Assembly: GCF_016894345.1 (NCBI RefSeq)
Contig: NZ_CP069798.1
Coordinates: 1,199,385 to 1,263,384 of the forward strand
Direction: 5' to 3'
DNA: 64,000 bases
Origin: Paralysiella testudinis
Lineage (GTDB): Bacteria > Pseudomonadota > Gammaproteobacteria > Burkholderiales > Neisseriaceae
Under the pieces are notes generated by a model. The model saw nothing but the letters and a program-made list of their open reading frames with translations. It was not told where the DNA came from and ran no database searches. Of this stretch, positions 62,721-64,000 are shown piece after piece (position 1 is the first letter of the stretch; every line of letters starts with the position of its first letter). Position numbers and translations under genes: made by a program.

Positions 62721-63698
62721 ATATCAATCCTAAAAAATACAACACCATAAAACCCAAGCCCAAGCTCCCCAAACACCACCATGCCCAAACTAACGCCCCG
62801 CAAACACCAGCTGAATGATCATGATTTTTTGAAACTGTCCAAAACAGAGTCAAATCCGAGAGCGCGGATCAAATTGCTGATGCTGCACCAACTGAGCTTG
62901 AGTCACAGCTTAGACAGCATTGCACAAACCTTCGGCTATAGCAAAGGGGCGGCGGCAGGCTGACTGCTGTTGATATTGCCCGTATTGCCAAAGAAGACTT
63001 TAATGCCAGCTACACACCGAAAGGCATTTACGGCTTATTGTCCCGCATCGGCATCAGCTGGGTATCTGCCCGCAGCCGGCATCCCAAAGCGGATCAGCAG
63101 GCAATGGATGATTTTAAAAACTTCGTAAACCATGTTCGGACAGTGCTGCCTGAACACATTGAGCTGTCTGACGTAGACATCTGGTTTCAAGATGAAACCC
63201 GTATCGGCCAGCAAGGATCCATCACCCGGGTTTGGCACTATTGCGGCCAAAGGCCGAGGGTAATACGCCAACAGCAATTTGAGTCTGCCTACCTGTTTGG
63301 GGCATTCTGCCCATCAACCGGCAACAGTGTGGGTTTGGTATTGCCGTATGTAGATAAGCAAGCCATGCAGCTACATATGCAGCATATCAGCAAGGAAGTA
63401 CCGGAGGGTCGTCATGCAGTGGTGGTTATGGATGGCGCTTTATGGCATCAAGCCGATTTAAACCTACATAACGTGACGATGCTGAAACTGCCGCCGTATG
63501 CACCGGAATTGAATCCGTCTGAACAGATATGGCAGTATTTAAAGCAGCATGATTTATCGAACCGATGCTTTGATGGTTATGATGCGATTGTAGATGCTGC
63601 TTGTGTGGCTTGGAATCGGTTGCGTGTACAGCTTGAATTGATTCGGTCGATTACCTCTAGGGCTTGGTTTATTGTATGTTAATTTAGAGAATTGGTAT
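62721..63698 (+). mobile_element. IS630-family insertion sequence, copy 2 (internally deleted)
   Basis: About 980 bp. The left end ATATCAATCCTAAAAAATACAA is close to that of the MITEs; the right end is AGAATTGGTAT. Relative to copy 1 about 145 bp are missing inside the transposase gene. Confidence 0.85.
62781..63682 (+). pseudogene. IS630-family transposase with an internal deletion
   Basis: Starts MPKLTPRKHQLNDHDFLKL and follows copy 1 to FGYS. There the sequence jumps to the AAAGGGGCGGCGGCAGG segment; about 145 bp, not a multiple of three, are lost and a stop follows. The catalytic part continues in another frame to 63682 with FQDETRI, VVMDGALWH and PPYAPELNPSEQIW, and has five A's where copy 1 has six. 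The two copies are thus inactive for different reasons. Confidence 0.87.
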
Positions 63699-63728
63699 GA
63701 TTAACTTTTAAAATACTGTGTGGAATTG

Positions 63729-63759
63729 AAAAAAGCCGCCAAAATTTGGCGGCTTTTTT
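63729..63759. terminator. strong bidirectional terminator
   Basis: AAAAAAGCCGCCAAA and TTTGGCGGCTTTTTT form a perfect 15-bp stem on a single loop base, so in practice the loop is larger. It can end the gene on the minus strand that finishes at 63834 as well as transcription from the IS. Confidence 0.9.
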
Positions 63760-63833
63760 CAGGCAGCTAAAACGAAGTTTCTGCGTGGCTAAAACCGTTT
63801 TTAATTACCTACGATAATGATTTTATCAAGCCA

Positions 63834-64000
63834 TTACGGCGCGGGCGGCAACACCGCCTTGGCATACACCGAGCGCGCCATTTCCTGAATATCCACGGTG
63901 AGCTGCACCGCCGCTGCCGGGCGGCCAACGCTGTGTTCCAAGGCTGCCAGCAGTTGTTGTGCCAACAGAGCGCGCACTGCTTCGCTGCGCCCGCTGAGCA
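63834..64000 (-). CDS. 5-carboxymethyl-2-hydroxymuconate isomerase-like protein, C-terminal part
   Basis: The last 54 codons of a gene running off the window: LSGRSEAVRALLAQQLLAAL, then VQLTVDIQEMARSVYAKAVL and a short Pro tail. This pattern (GRS, a helix, a beta strand with a V-D/E-I core and a SVYAK end) matches the C terminus of the CHMI branch of the tautomerase superfamily. The N-terminal catalytic proline lies outside the window. It ends about 75 bases from a strong terminator. Confidence 0.6.
   Translation of the reverse strand, partial: LSGRSEAVRALLAQQLLAALEHSVGRPAAAVQLTVDIQEMARSVYAKAVLPPAP

Overview
The window comes from a Neisseriaceae chromosome. The 12-mer AGGCTGCCTGAA, the DNA uptake sequence (DUS) dialect described for Simonsiella-type Neisseriaceae, recurs throughout the core genes, often as inverted pairs acting as terminators. 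A Correia-type repeat and a pilC gene with a homopolymeric G tract also fit Neisseria and close relatives. Species cannot be fixed from sequence alone.

Layout. (1) 1-35.1 kb is ordinary, GC-rich core: a secreted nuclease, nth, an HtrA-type lipoprotein protease, nagZ, an OlsB/OlsA-like acyltransferase pair, an amino-acid binding lipoprotein, glnS, small lipoproteins, a broken IS630-family element inside a Correia repeat, the tsaB-rimI-udg operon, gluQ overlapping cydD, cydC, pilC (phase-OFF as read), carA, leuE, a secreted peptidase, carB, a Nif3 protein, petABC, sspA and sspB. (2) 35.1-56.9 kb is an acquired, more AT-rich region almost free of DUS. It holds ssb, remnants of a VirB-type secretion system (virB1-4, mostly frameshifted), a ParDE pair, a tRNA-like sequence, an ISL3 fragment, an acidic effector-like gene split by an IS481-family element, two convergent antitoxin-Fic modules, a DotJ/DotI-like pair cut by an IS, an RHH-PIN pair, an OmpA-domain protein, a second IS481-like copy, three IS5/IS427-type copies and an orphan immunity-like gene. 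(3) 56.9-64 kb returns to core: recG, a rhodanese, YceI, an FMN reductase, a pirin, ppa, two Correia-like MITEs, a second broken IS630-family copy and the tail of a CHMI-type isomerase.

How the genes work together. The core carries complete small units: petABC for the bc1 complex, carAB for carbamoyl phosphate, cydDC for thiol export, tsaB-rimI and sspA-sspB. The accessory region looks like a decayed conjugative or secretion element. Its best-preserved cargo is two toxin-antitoxin pairs and two VbhA-like/Fic modules. The Fic modules face each other across a shared terminator and are driven by nearly identical consensus sigma-70 promoters in inverted orientation. An effector-like gene sits next to them. 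This resembles the conjugation-linked Fic toxins (VbhT) of Bartonella and is the most interesting feature of the window.
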